From JBDRHL01 sp043816955 (GTDB taxonomy: Bacteria; Planctomycetota; Phycisphaerae; Sedimentisphaerales; CAYZTY01), in contig JBDRHL010000039.1 in assembly GCA_043816955.1 (NCBI GenBank), positions 1 through 18,763 of the forward strand: a stretch of DNA of 18,763 nt. Direction: 5' to 3'. Positions 1 through 6,872 of the stretch are shown here, one piece after another; position 1 is the first letter of the stretch; each line of letters starts with the position of its first letter. A program made the position numbers and the translations under genes. The notes under the pieces are model-generated. The model had not been told where the DNA came from. It did not search any database and was given only the letters and a program-made list of their open reading frames with translations.

Positions 1-1
1 T

Positions 2-400
2 GGCAAAAAGAAGGAAATTGTAAAACGAATTCAAGAGTTGGGTATTGGCCAGAAGATCAACACATCTCATATGGAACGACTCAATGGCACGATAAGAGGC
101 CAGCAGGCTCGTCTGGCAAGGCGTACCCGCAGCGGTTCTCATCTTCAGGAGATGCTGCAGTATTCGATATGGTTGTGGCGGGACTTGTACAACTGGACAA
201 GGGTGCATTACTCGCTGTTGGACGAAACACCTGCGATGGCGTTGTGTCTGACCGACGAGGTGTGGACTGTTTTGAAATATATTTTGTATCCGGTTCATGT
301 CAGCGACTTTCAACGTCTGGACTGGGCCGAGCAGCGTAACAGCGTGCTGGAATCAGCCGTTGATGTTTATAAACGTAATAAAGCTTTACCAATATCATGA
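2..400 (+). CDS. IS1-type transposase, C-terminal part (5' end outside window)
   Basis: The reading frame is open from the window edge (GKKKEIVKRIQELGIGQ...) to the TGA at 398-400, so only the C-terminal part of the protein is visible. It contains INTSHMERLNGTIR followed by RLARRTRSGSH, then W.RDLYNW.RVHYSL and TPAMALCLTDEVWT. As I know the family, this is the C-terminal half of IS1-like DDE transposases: the Glu of MERLN would be the third catalytic acid, and the later segments are the usual helical tail. It would catalyse cut-and-paste or copy-out movement of its own element. No passenger gene is visible on this side. The first two catalytic Asp residues would lie to the left of the window, so intactness cannot be judged. 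The next gene converges on it from the other strand. I am fairly sure of transposase and less sure of the IS family. Confidence 0.72.
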   Translation, partial: GKKKEIVKRIQELGIGQKINTSHMERLNGTIRGQQARLARRTRSGSHLQEMLQYSIWLWRDLYNWTRVHYSLLDETPAMALCLTDEVWTVLKYILYPVHVSDFQRLDWAEQRNSVLESAVDVYKRNKALPIS

Positions 401-409
401 GGTAGTACC
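399..409. repeat. possible right terminal inverted repeat of the IS element
   Basis: GAGGTAGTACC begins at the transposase stop codon and contains a small dyad GGTA-G-TACC at 401-409. Read from the opposite strand it is GGTACTACCTC, and a GGT start is typical of IS1-type ends. The left end is outside the window, so the matching repeat and the target duplication cannot be tested. The 62 bp between the transposase and the oxidoreductase stop hold nothing else I recognise, apart from a CTTAA-T-TTAAG dyad at 409-419. Confidence 0.22.
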
Positions 410-462
410 TTAATTTAAGATTTTCCAGAATTACTAAATTTCGCCGGTTTCAGCAATTTTCT

Positions 463-1416
463 TTATAGTCTGTTTTTATAGATATTTTCGACGATCTCGG
501 CTGCTGCAAGGCCGTCTTCAAATGTGGCGAGCTGGCTTTTCCGGCCGTTCTGAACTGCGGACAAAAAGGCTTTCATCTGGTCGACAAAGCGTGCTTCCTT
601 GGAAAGTTTTTCTGTCCTGACTTCATCTTTTCCGATGCAAACCTGAAGTTCATCAATGGCATTAAGGTCATAAGTTGCAGAACCCTCACTTCCAATGAGC
701 TGAATTTTATTAACGCCATGTGGAAACATCCAGGAAACCGTTACCTGGCCTGCAGATCCATCCTCGCCGGCAATCAGTATAAATGCCGAGTCATCTCCCC
801 GGCCGGGCCAGACATGGCGTGTTATGCCAGCGGCATTTTTGACTGGTCCGATTACATATCGGAAAATATCGAGGGCATGACTGCCGTTATCCGCCAGGCA
901 ACCGCCGCCGCTGATTCCGATATCCGTTCGCCATGCCTCGTTATACCAGGGCACATAACCGGAAAAGAAAATTACAAATTCTATCGGCAGACCCAGAGTA
1001 CCATCTGTAAGCAGCTTTTTAATACGATTGACACCGGGATTAAAACGCCAGCAATATGCCACGCCGCATACGCTTTTCGCTTTTTTGCTCATCTCAAAAA
1101 GCTTACGCGCCGATTTGGCATTATGCGCCAGAGGTTTTTCGGTCAAAACCGCCAGGTTCCTGCTGATGCATTCAGCAATTATATCTTCCCGTACACTTGG
1201 CGGCGTTGACACTATGACGGCGTTCGGCTTTGTTTTGTCGAACATCTCCTTGTAACACTCAAATGAAGGGGCACCGGCTTCTTCTTCAAAACGCTGACGC
1301 TGTTTCGGATCAATATCCATCCCTCCGACGATCTGGCCCATACCGCTGAGCACAACCGACGACTGATGCGCTTTAGCAATACCGCCATAACCGACAAAAG
1401 CAACACGTATTGACAT
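463..1416 (-). CDS. Gfo/Idh/MocA family NAD(P)-dependent oxidoreductase
   Basis: A 317-residue cytoplasmic oxidoreductase that should act on a sugar or cyclitol. The N-terminal Rossmann fold has the dinucleotide motif VGYGGIAKAH at residues 8-17. The family's EKP motif is at 93-95 (TEKPLAH), where the Lys is normally in the active site. The C-terminal domain has SGGGCLADNGSHALDIFRY at about 169-187, with the Asp-x-x-x-His-x-x-Asp pattern at D176, H180 and D183 expected around the catalytic site. I start at the ATG at 1414-1416 because AAAGGA lies about 8 bases upstream. A TTG six codons further out would overlap that ribosome-binding site. It is the last gene of the minus-strand group, 84 bp after the UroD-like gene; that gap contains only a small hairpin (TGTGC-CGA-GCACA, 1464-1476). 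The substrate cannot be read from sequence. Some family members are glycosidases or make 3-keto sugars. Confidence 0.9.
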   Translation of the reverse strand: MSIRVAFVGYGGIAKAHQSSVVLSGMGQIVGGMDIDPKQRQRFEEEAGAPSFECYKEMFDKTKPNAVIVSTPPSVREDIIAECISRNLAVLTEKPLAHNAKSARKLFEMSKKAKSVCGVAYCWRFNPGVNRIKKLLTDGTLGLPIEFVIFFSGYVPWYNEAWRTDIGISGGGCLADNGSHALDIFRYVIGPVKNAAGITRHVWPGRGDDSAFILIAGEDGSAGQVTVSWMFPHGVNKIQLIGSEGSATYDLNAIDELQVCIGKDEVRTEKLSKEARFVDQMKAFLSAVQNGRKSQLATFEDGLAAAEIVENIYKNRL

Positions 1417-1500
1417 TTGTTTATCCTTTCCCAAAACTGTTTAATTTTTTTATTACCATTATATGTGCCGAGCACACATGTTTATGCACGAAAATGCTAT

Positions 1501-2493
1501 TCAAATTTTCCAGGCCCTGAAATAGGCGGTCATATTCTCAAAAGGCGTATCGGCTCCAAACTCAGCGACGGCAATACAGCCGCCATTGTCAAAACATGCC
1601 TGCTTCAGTAGTTTTGCTTCTGCCTCGACCTCATCAGGGCGGCCAAATGTAAACGTTTTCTGTCGATCCATTTCGCCCCAGAAGGTTATTTGGCCTCTAA
1701 AAGCCTCTATTTTATCCAAGCCGATAACAAAAAGCTGCGAGTTAAGGGCGTCAACGCCTATTTCAATTAAATCAGGATAGATATCTATTATGTTTCCATC
1801 ACTGTGAAAGAAGACATATTTTCCTTTTCTGTGAATTATCTCGAATAATTCCCGATAGTGAAACTTAAAATACTTTCGCCATGCTTCCGGGGAGATCAAC
1901 ATTGACTGCTGGCTGCCCCAATCATCCGAGAAAATTACGGCGTCGACATCATATCTGAGCCAGTTTCTAACATATTGCATAACAAAATCAAACATCATTT
2001 CTTTGATCTGGAAAAAGATTTTCGACTCTTCAGCAATATCTACCAAAAAGTTCTCAACGCCGCGCAAATACTGCATGCGTTCAAACGGATCCAGTTGCGG
2101 CGCACAAGCAAGGATGAATTTATCAGAGTTCTGTTTAATGCTTTGAACAACATTTTCATAACCCTCGTCAACCAGCGCTAGAGGCGCCCGGTAGTTTCCG
2201 AGTTCACGAGCCTCTGCCAGTGGTGAATGTTTTACCTCCCCCATTATTCCCTCGCAGAGATTGTTCCAGACGCAACCCCATGGGTCGGTAAAAGTGCCTT
2301 TAGTAAAAAGCCTGTCATAGCCGAATGGGTCATTGTAATCGGCACGTGCGAAGTCTATGGGATTATCCCGAAGCAGGTTTTCCAGCCTGGTACCGTATTT
2401 TGTGCGCGAAGCCGGATGTATCCATACATCAACCGGGATCCGTTGCGGAGATTCAAAGTTCAAAGTACGGCTGACTAACTCTTTAGAATTCAT
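1501..2493 (-). CDS. uroporphyrinogen decarboxylase superfamily protein (not HemE)
   Basis: A 330-residue cytoplasmic protein with a UroD/MtaA-type TIM barrel. Supporting segments are SPQRIPVDVW near residue 15, the strand VDAVIFSDDWGSQ at 183-195, ISPEAWRKYFKFHYRELF around 200-217, VFFHSDGNIIDIYPDLIEIG at 227-246, and the C-terminal GGCIAVAEFGAD. True HemE enzymes carry an N-terminal PVWFMRQAGR motif, which is absent. The zinc-binding His-x-Cys of corrinoid methyltransferases such as MtaA is replaced by H230-S-D232, so methyl transfer by the usual mechanism is doubtful. Relatives of this type sit beside sugar oxidoreductases and hydrolases in planctomycetes, but I know of no proven reaction. 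It starts 31 bp after the hydrolase stop and is probably co-transcribed with it. No strong Shine-Dalgarno precedes the ATG, which suggests translational coupling or leaderless-like initiation. Confidence 0.85.
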   Translation of the reverse strand: MNSKELVSRTLNFESPQRIPVDVWIHPASRTKYGTRLENLLRDNPIDFARADYNDPFGYDRLFTKGTFTDPWGCVWNNLCEGIMGEVKHSPLAEARELGNYRAPLALVDEGYENVVQSIKQNSDKFILACAPQLDPFERMQYLRGVENFLVDIAEESKIFFQIKEMMFDFVMQYVRNWLRYDVDAVIFSDDWGSQQSMLISPEAWRKYFKFHYRELFEIIHRKGKYVFFHSDGNIIDIYPDLIEIGVDALNSQLFVIGLDKIEAFRGQITFWGEMDRQKTFTFGRPDEVEAEAKLLKQACFDNGGCIAVAEFGADTPFENMTAYFRAWKI

Positions 2494-2524
2494 TTCGGAT
2501 ACTTACCGATTAATCGTATCGAAG

Positions 2525-5500
2525 TTACTGTGTTTCCTGATCTTCCAGTACATACCAGGCCTGGCGAAAACTTTTTATAGATACGTTAAGTGTATCACCA
2601 TTTTCGAGTTCAACAGATTCACCAGAGAAGGCATCTTTTGCCTTTGGTTTTTTCAGAGCCAGGTTCTTCAGGTTAAGTTTCACTTTGCCTTCGATTCGAG
2701 GCTTATCTTCGTTGAAGTTGGCAATCATGACCAAAGCTGCTGCTGGTTTAACATTCGCGGAGACCTTGATCATCTCATCCGGAACAGATTCAGCAGGCTG
2801 GTTTTTTTCCCAGTAGCCGACAAAATTCTGTAAATTGGCACCAAATTCATCCTGGGCTTTCCAGAACGGAGCGATAGTGAGGGCTTCGCCTATACGATCA
2901 TAAGTCGGATCCCAGGTAGTGCCGTGAACAAAAGAATATGTGCAATACTCAACCGGTATCAGGGGCTGGTAGGCATAGGCAAGGTTTGCGGTCGGCAAGC
3001 CGAATTTTCGGCCATCCATTAGTACTCTGACCGCTGCCAAAGGCATGAGGTCCAGTCTTTTCTTTTCGCCGAGCTTCGAGCCCATAAGCTGTTCGCCGTC
3101 CCAGATATAGTCGCAGAAATAGCAGGTTGGTCCGTCCCTGAGGCCGGAGTCATGCTGCATCCAGTATCCGCCGCGATTTTTTATCAGGTTAGCCATTTGC
3201 CAGGACCGCAACCGGCCATCCCAGATATCGCTCTTTGGGACGAGTTGGCCCTCGAAATTCCTGATGCCGCAGCCGTGCCGTTCGTTGATGCACGTTGAAT
3301 ACATACGTCCATCCAGGAAAAAACCGTCAGCATTGTAGCCATCCATTAACTTTCCAAGCCTGTACAGCCAGTACTCGTAATATCCGCTCTTCGGGCAGGC
3401 CTGGTAGCCTTCTTCATCGGGGCGAAATGGCGGGCGGAATGGTGTGCCTCTGGGTTCTATCAGCCAGTCATCTGCATAGGTATACCACATCGGATCATAC
3501 GTCGAAAGGCTGTTTGACAGATACAACAGGACGCGCATGCCGGCATCATGAGCAGCTTTTATACCGGCCCTGAAAGCCTTTTCATTCTGAACGTGCAAAC
3601 CTGCAAAGCACCGGTCGTAGTACTGGGCGTGGAACTGCATCTGTTTCATACCTATTGAAGCCAGGCCCTGAACCATGCTTTTTACCGGCGCACGCATTGG
3701 GCCGATGCATTTACCCCATTTACCTTCTTGCAGGCTCATATCCGGCGAGAAGTATCCACCCTCGGTATCGGCACCCGCCTTTTCGGGAATAAACGCTTTT
3801 CTGCCGTTAACCCATGTGTAATTATCAAAGTTGTCACAAAGAAGCGTCATAGCATCCGGAGCAGGCGGGTTTGACAGGTCGAACGATGTACGAGCATTGC
3901 CTGATATCCGAAGCCCATCCACAAATACCCTATGGCCGCCGGCATCTATCGTAACGGGAAAAACCCGCATATGCGAGCGCAGGCCGGCAGCGACGTTTGC
4001 AACCTCTTTACCGTCCACAAATAATTTGATCGCAGCATCATCCCAAGAGACCGCTACATGGGTCCAGTTGTCTTTTTTCAGATCAATCCCGGATTTGCCA
4101 CTGATAGCAGCTCCCCAAACATCCGCGATAAAGCTTATGCCTCGCCCGCTGGGCTCGCGACGTAAAAGAAACTGATGATGTCTGTTATGAGCTATTTCCA
4201 GAAACTTTTCGGTTCCCATAAAACTGTTCGGGTCAAAATCGGGTTTTACCCATATCTCAGCGGTACCATGCTCCATATCAATATTGTCCTGAGCCTGATA
4301 TTCAGCGGTAGAAAGCCAGGCAGGGCTTTTTTCCGGGTCTTCATCACCATATACGTAACTGTAATAGGTTCTCAGGCCCGGCTCATCAACCGGCATGGGT
4401 TTAGCGGGAACTGCCTGCAGGCCGAATGTGAATGTGCGGTCGATATTGTAAGGTTTGGCCTCGTCGATATAACTAACCCTGAAAAGTGCTTCTTTATCAG
4501 ATGGAATCACCTCCATTGCGGAACTTGGGTCCCTGAGCTTCCAGCTAAACGGCATACCATCATACCAGCCCAGGCCTGTATCATCGTCCAGAAAGTAGAA
4601 CGCACCTGTACAGGTTGCCCGGCTGGCTGGATAGCTTTCCTTCTTGCCGGGCAGCTCATAAACGCTGAACATGCCGCCCCAGCTTGCAGGGCCGCGGTGG
4701 ATATACTTAGCTTTGGCTTTGTCATAGGGCATCTCGAACGCCAGTTTATCAACCGAAGTTCCTGCCGGCACTGTTATGTCCGCTCGTATTACACCGTCGA
4801 ACTCAACCTTCGTTTGTGCCCGATAGACAACCGGCGAACCAGTACTTTCCCATTCGAATACTGCTGTTGTCGGCCCATTGCCCTGTGTATAGGATGACAG
4901 CAGCTTCCAGCCGGCAGGAGCAGGATTCAGGGCAATGCGGCAGGGAGAAGCGAGCAACTCCTTGTTCTGAGAGATAATGCTGTCAGGAACAGGACCTTGG
5001 TTGAACGAATACTCTCTGCCCCATACGCTGACTTTCCTATCCTTTAATACAACCGGTGTCCATGGCTTCGGCACAGTGTCAATCACACCATCCTTTATGC
5101 CGATCCAGTCAGGTTTAGCGGGTGTTGCAAATTCAGCCACCTGTGCAGCAAGCACATTTTTACCGTCAACAAGCGACAAGCGCAGATTGTAATAGGTGAG
5201 AGGTTCGAGTCCATCAAGACCTGCCTCAAGAACAGCCCCTTCCTTCTTGTATGGTATGGAGCCGAGTTCAGCTATCTCTTGTCCAGCGGTATTTTGAAGC
5301 GTTGCTGTGAATTTCATATTCTCAAACTCCGGCACCTTGCCGCGAGTATCAATGTTGACAATAATTTTCTGGCCCAGATCCTTCAGCTTGATTGTCGGCT
5401 TGATAGCAACCGTTGCCTGAACCTGTAAAGGCCATTCATACAAAACAGTCCGGCCTTTTTCGGCTTCATCTGTGTCACCTGTCTTTTCAGCGACACCGCC

Positions 5501-6490
5501 GCCATAATAGGCCGGCAGCGCTGCACCTCCGACCGGTTCGCCATAGGTATATCGAAGTTTATACAGCCCGTCGGAGAGGTTTTTTATTGTGTGTATTACC
5601 GTTGTTGAATCAAAACGCTGCTGCTGCTCATCTCGTGCAACAACTTTGCCATCCTGGCCGATAAGGGTCAGAATGGATGATGCAAACTTGCTTTCAGGCA
5701 ATATGAGGGCAGCAGCGGAAAGTGTGATATCACCCTGCGAAAAGCCGTTTAAGCCATTCTGGGCATCCAGGGATACCGCAGGGAGATTAGGCTGAAGCCT
5801 TAACAGGCCCATCCTGTCTAAACCTGTGTAATACTTCCTCTGGCTCGCTTGTATAAACGAAGTTAACTCCGACTCAGGAGCAATTACCGTTCGCGTCAAA
5901 CTAAATCGCATAGTAGAAGGAATACTGGATAAACCAAGCGTTGCAAATGGTATTCTCATACAGATGGTGTACCTGCCGTCTTCAATATTTGCACAGGACT
6001 GCCAGTTTCCGTTCCACTCAAGCGAACCTCCCCGGCCATCACTTGTGGCGCCACCGGCTGAAACGGAAAACTGCCAATAATCGAGCCTGTCAGTCGCGGT
6101 GCTGAGAGCAAGATAGAGTTCAACCGAGTCGTCCCACCAGACGTCTACGTCGTGGCCCGTCTTTAACGTTAACGGCTTTACGCCTTTTGGCATTGAGCAG
6201 ATAAACGCGACGTAAAAGGCCTGATCATCCCGCCCAAGCCAGACCTCGGTGTTATTCTTGGCCAGCAAGCCGTCGCTGATATTAATAAAGCCAAAAACCC
6301 TGGCTGTTTTGCTCCAGCCGGCTGAGTTAATGTTTTCCCCAATATTGGGCGATTCGGTCAGCATCGGTGCTACTATCTCAGGCAGAGCCAGGCTGCCCGG
6401 CTTGAAGCCTTCTGCCTGGGTAGGCAGAGTTAAAATTGAAACAGCAGAAAGAACCAGCAAGATGGTAATAACTGTGTTTAACCTGGACAT
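2525..6490 (-). CDS. secreted multidomain glycoside-hydrolase-like protein, 1321 aa
   Basis: A Sec signal peptide covers about residues 1-27 (hydrophobic core, then TQAEG). Next comes a CBM9/DOMON-like carbohydrate-binding region (about 45-230; WWDDSVELYLAL, then PFATLGL). Beta-rich linkers fill 240-470. At about 475-700 there is a beta-sandwich resembling the N-terminal domain of GH123-like proteins (PWTPV, VSVWGREYSF, ELLASPCRI). A LamG jelly roll follows at about 735-870 (GTAEIWVKP, NWTHVAVSWD, IKLFVDGKEV). A TIM-barrel-like region spans about 930-1230 and a C-terminal Ig-like domain about 1245-1318. Candidate catalytic acids are D1060 in FFLDGR, which precedes CINERHGCG, and E1133 in DGEQLMG. 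Adjacent Asp-Glu, the pair known in GH123, is not seen, so the family is open. ACGGAGG about 8 bases before the ATG fixes the start. It heads the minus-strand operon under a LacI-type operator. The substrate is unknown; a complex glycan is likely. Confidence 0.85.
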   Translation of the reverse strand: MSRLNTVITILLVLSAVSILTLPTQAEGFKPGSLALPEIVAPMLTESPNIGENINSAGWSKTARVFGFINISDGLLAKNNTEVWLGRDDQAFYVAFICSMPKGVKPLTLKTGHDVDVWWDDSVELYLALSTATDRLDYWQFSVSAGGATSDGRGGSLEWNGNWQSCANIEDGRYTICMRIPFATLGLSSIPSTMRFSLTRTVIAPESELTSFIQASQRKYYTGLDRMGLLRLQPNLPAVSLDAQNGLNGFSQGDITLSAAALILPESKFASSILTLIGQDGKVVARDEQQQRFDSTTVIHTIKNLSDGLYKLRYTYGEPVGGAALPAYYGGGVAEKTGDTDEAEKGRTVLYEWPLQVQATVAIKPTIKLKDLGQKIIVNIDTRGKVPEFENMKFTATLQNTAGQEIAELGSIPYKKEGAVLEAGLDGLEPLTYYNLRLSLVDGKNVLAAQVAEFATPAKPDWIGIKDGVIDTVPKPWTPVVLKDRKVSVWGREYSFNQGPVPDSIISQNKELLASPCRIALNPAPAGWKLLSSYTQGNGPTTAVFEWESTGSPVVYRAQTKVEFDGVIRADITVPAGTSVDKLAFEMPYDKAKAKYIHRGPASWGGMFSVYELPGKKESYPASRATCTGAFYFLDDDTGLGWYDGMPFSWKLRDPSSAMEVIPSDKEALFRVSYIDEAKPYNIDRTFTFGLQAVPAKPMPVDEPGLRTYYSYVYGDEDPEKSPAWLSTAEYQAQDNIDMEHGTAEIWVKPDFDPNSFMGTEKFLEIAHNRHHQFLLRREPSGRGISFIADVWGAAISGKSGIDLKKDNWTHVAVSWDDAAIKLFVDGKEVANVAAGLRSHMRVFPVTIDAGGHRVFVDGLRISGNARTSFDLSNPPAPDAMTLLCDNFDNYTWVNGRKAFIPEKAGADTEGGYFSPDMSLQEGKWGKCIGPMRAPVKSMVQGLASIGMKQMQFHAQYYDRCFAGLHVQNEKAFRAGIKAAHDAGMRVLLYLSNSLSTYDPMWYTYADDWLIEPRGTPFRPPFRPDEEGYQACPKSGYYEYWLYRLGKLMDGYNADGFFLDGRMYSTCINERHGCGIRNFEGQLVPKSDIWDGRLRSWQMANLIKNRGGYWMQHDSGLRDGPTCYFCDYIWDGEQLMGSKLGEKKRLDLMPLAAVRVLMDGRKFGLPTANLAYAYQPLIPVEYCTYSFVHGTTWDPTYDRIGEALTIAPFWKAQDEFGANLQNFVGYWEKNQPAESVPDEMIKVSANVKPAAALVMIANFNEDKPRIEGKVKLNLKNLALKKPKAKDAFSGESVELENGDTLNVSIKSFRQAWYVLEDQETQ

Positions 6491-6580
6491 AGTCGAGCCT
6501 CCGTTAAAGTAGATTTTAAAAGCGTGTAATTTCTCTTATTGACATTGTGTAAGTCTCTTTTTCTTAAGAAAGTACAAGTT

Positions 6581-6593
6581 CGTAAAATTTACG
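6581..6593. promoter_or_regulatory. predicted LacI-family operator over the hydrolase -10 box
   Basis: CGTAAAATTTACG is a perfect dyad with arms CGTAAA/TTTACG and a single central A. It covers the -10 hexamer of the hydrolase promoter, so a bound repressor would block transcription. Its size, A/T-rich arms and place next to a divergent lacI-type gene fit a LacI-family operator. It has one central base rather than the central CpG common in this family. Assignment to the neighbouring regulator is inference. Confidence 0.55.
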
Positions 6594-6614
6594 CGCAGCA
6601 AAATCAGATGTCAA
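6586..6614 (-). promoter_or_regulatory. sigma-70-type promoter of the hydrolase operon
   Basis: On the minus strand a perfect -35 TTGACA (6614-6609) is followed after exactly 17 bp by TAAATT (6591-6586). Transcription would begin near 6579, giving a leader of about 89 nt before the hydrolase ATG. The -10 box lies inside the dyad at 6581-6593, an arrangement expected for repression. The same pair of hexamers with the same spacing occurs in the divergent regulator promoter. Confidence 0.6.
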
Positions 6615-6641
6615 GACAATTTCTAAAATTTTATGTTTGGT

Positions 6642-6688
6642 CTCCACAAAAGTGCCTTTATTCGATAAAATAAGACCTTTTTGTGGAG
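6642..6688. repeat. 10-bp inverted repeat midway between divergent promoters
   Basis: CTCCACAAAA (6642-6651) and TTTTGTGGAG (6679-6688) are perfect inverted copies 27 bp apart. They lie between the two -35 boxes, so they should not be transcribed from either predicted start. A smaller dyad TTTAT-TCG-ATAAA (6657-6669) lies inside, nearly at the same centre. The repeat may bind an activator or a second regulator dimer. The bound protein is unknown. Confidence 0.4.
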
Positions 6689-6720
6689 TTATCAGGGGAA
6701 CCAGCCCTGAAATGGTATAT

Positions 6721-6733
6721 CGTAAAATTTGTG
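6721..6733. promoter_or_regulatory. second, degenerate operator-like site beside the regulator promoter
   Basis: CGTAAAATTTGTG repeats the first ten bases of the 6581-6593 dyad; including the preceding T, 11 bases are identical (TCGTAAAATTT at 6580-6590 and 6720-6730). It ends directly at the -35 TTGACA of the regulator promoter. Binding here could give weak autoregulation or looping to the strong site about 140 bp away. Confidence 0.4.
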
Positions 6734-6762
6734 TTGACACCTTTTCATTGTAACGGTAAATT
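6734..6762 (+). promoter_or_regulatory. sigma-70-type promoter of the lacI-type regulator operon
   Basis: TTGACA (6734-6739), a 17-bp spacer, then TAAATT (6757-6762). Transcription would start near 6769, leaving a leader of about 104 nt before the preferred start at 6873. Other A/T-rich -10 candidates just downstream (6762-6769) have poor spacing. Confidence 0.55.
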
Positions 6763-6775
6763 ATATAAAATACCG
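6754..6775. promoter_or_regulatory. 22-bp dyad over the regulator -10 box and start site
   Basis: Outer arms CGGTA (6754-6758) and TACCG (6771-6775) are perfect inverted copies. The centre TTATATAA (6761-6768) is itself a palindrome on the same axis. Only the two AA pairs in between break the symmetry. It covers the -10 hexamer and the predicted start, so it is a candidate autoregulatory operator. Its outer CGGTA arms differ from the CGTAAA arms of the hydrolase operator. Confidence 0.4.
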
Positions 6776-6863
6776 ATTTTGGGCCTTGGGGTATATTATG
6801 AATATCTATATGCTCCGTCCGGTAGACAATAGGGATATGTTCGTACTTCAAAATGAGGATTTC

Positions 6864-6868
6864 AGGAG
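6864..6868 (+). promoter_or_regulatory. ribosome-binding site deciding the regulator start
   Basis: AGGAG lies 4 bases before the ATG at 6873. Earlier in-frame starts (TTG 6786, ATG 6798) have at best a GGGG stretch and would add up to 29 residues that do not belong to the helix-turn-helix domain. Confidence 0.55.
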
Positions 6869-6872
6869 AGTT

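Noticed and set aside
718..1209. Open frame of 163 codons on the plus strand opposite the Gfo/Idh/MocA gene
   Set aside because: It is the antisense shadow of a clearly conserved protein and its translation has no recognisable domain.
1432..1434. TTG start for the Gfo/Idh/MocA gene
   Set aside because: It would overlap the AAAGGA ribosome-binding site of the ATG six codons later, which also matches the usual family start better.
1501..2493. Annotation as the haem enzyme HemE
   Set aside because: The N-terminal HemE signature is absent and the context is a sugar operon.
4175..4897. Open frame of 240 codons on the plus strand inside the 1321-residue hydrolase gene
   Set aside because: The minus-strand protein has continuous recognisable domains here; the plus-strand translation is cysteine-rich, low-quality sequence with no ribosome-binding site.
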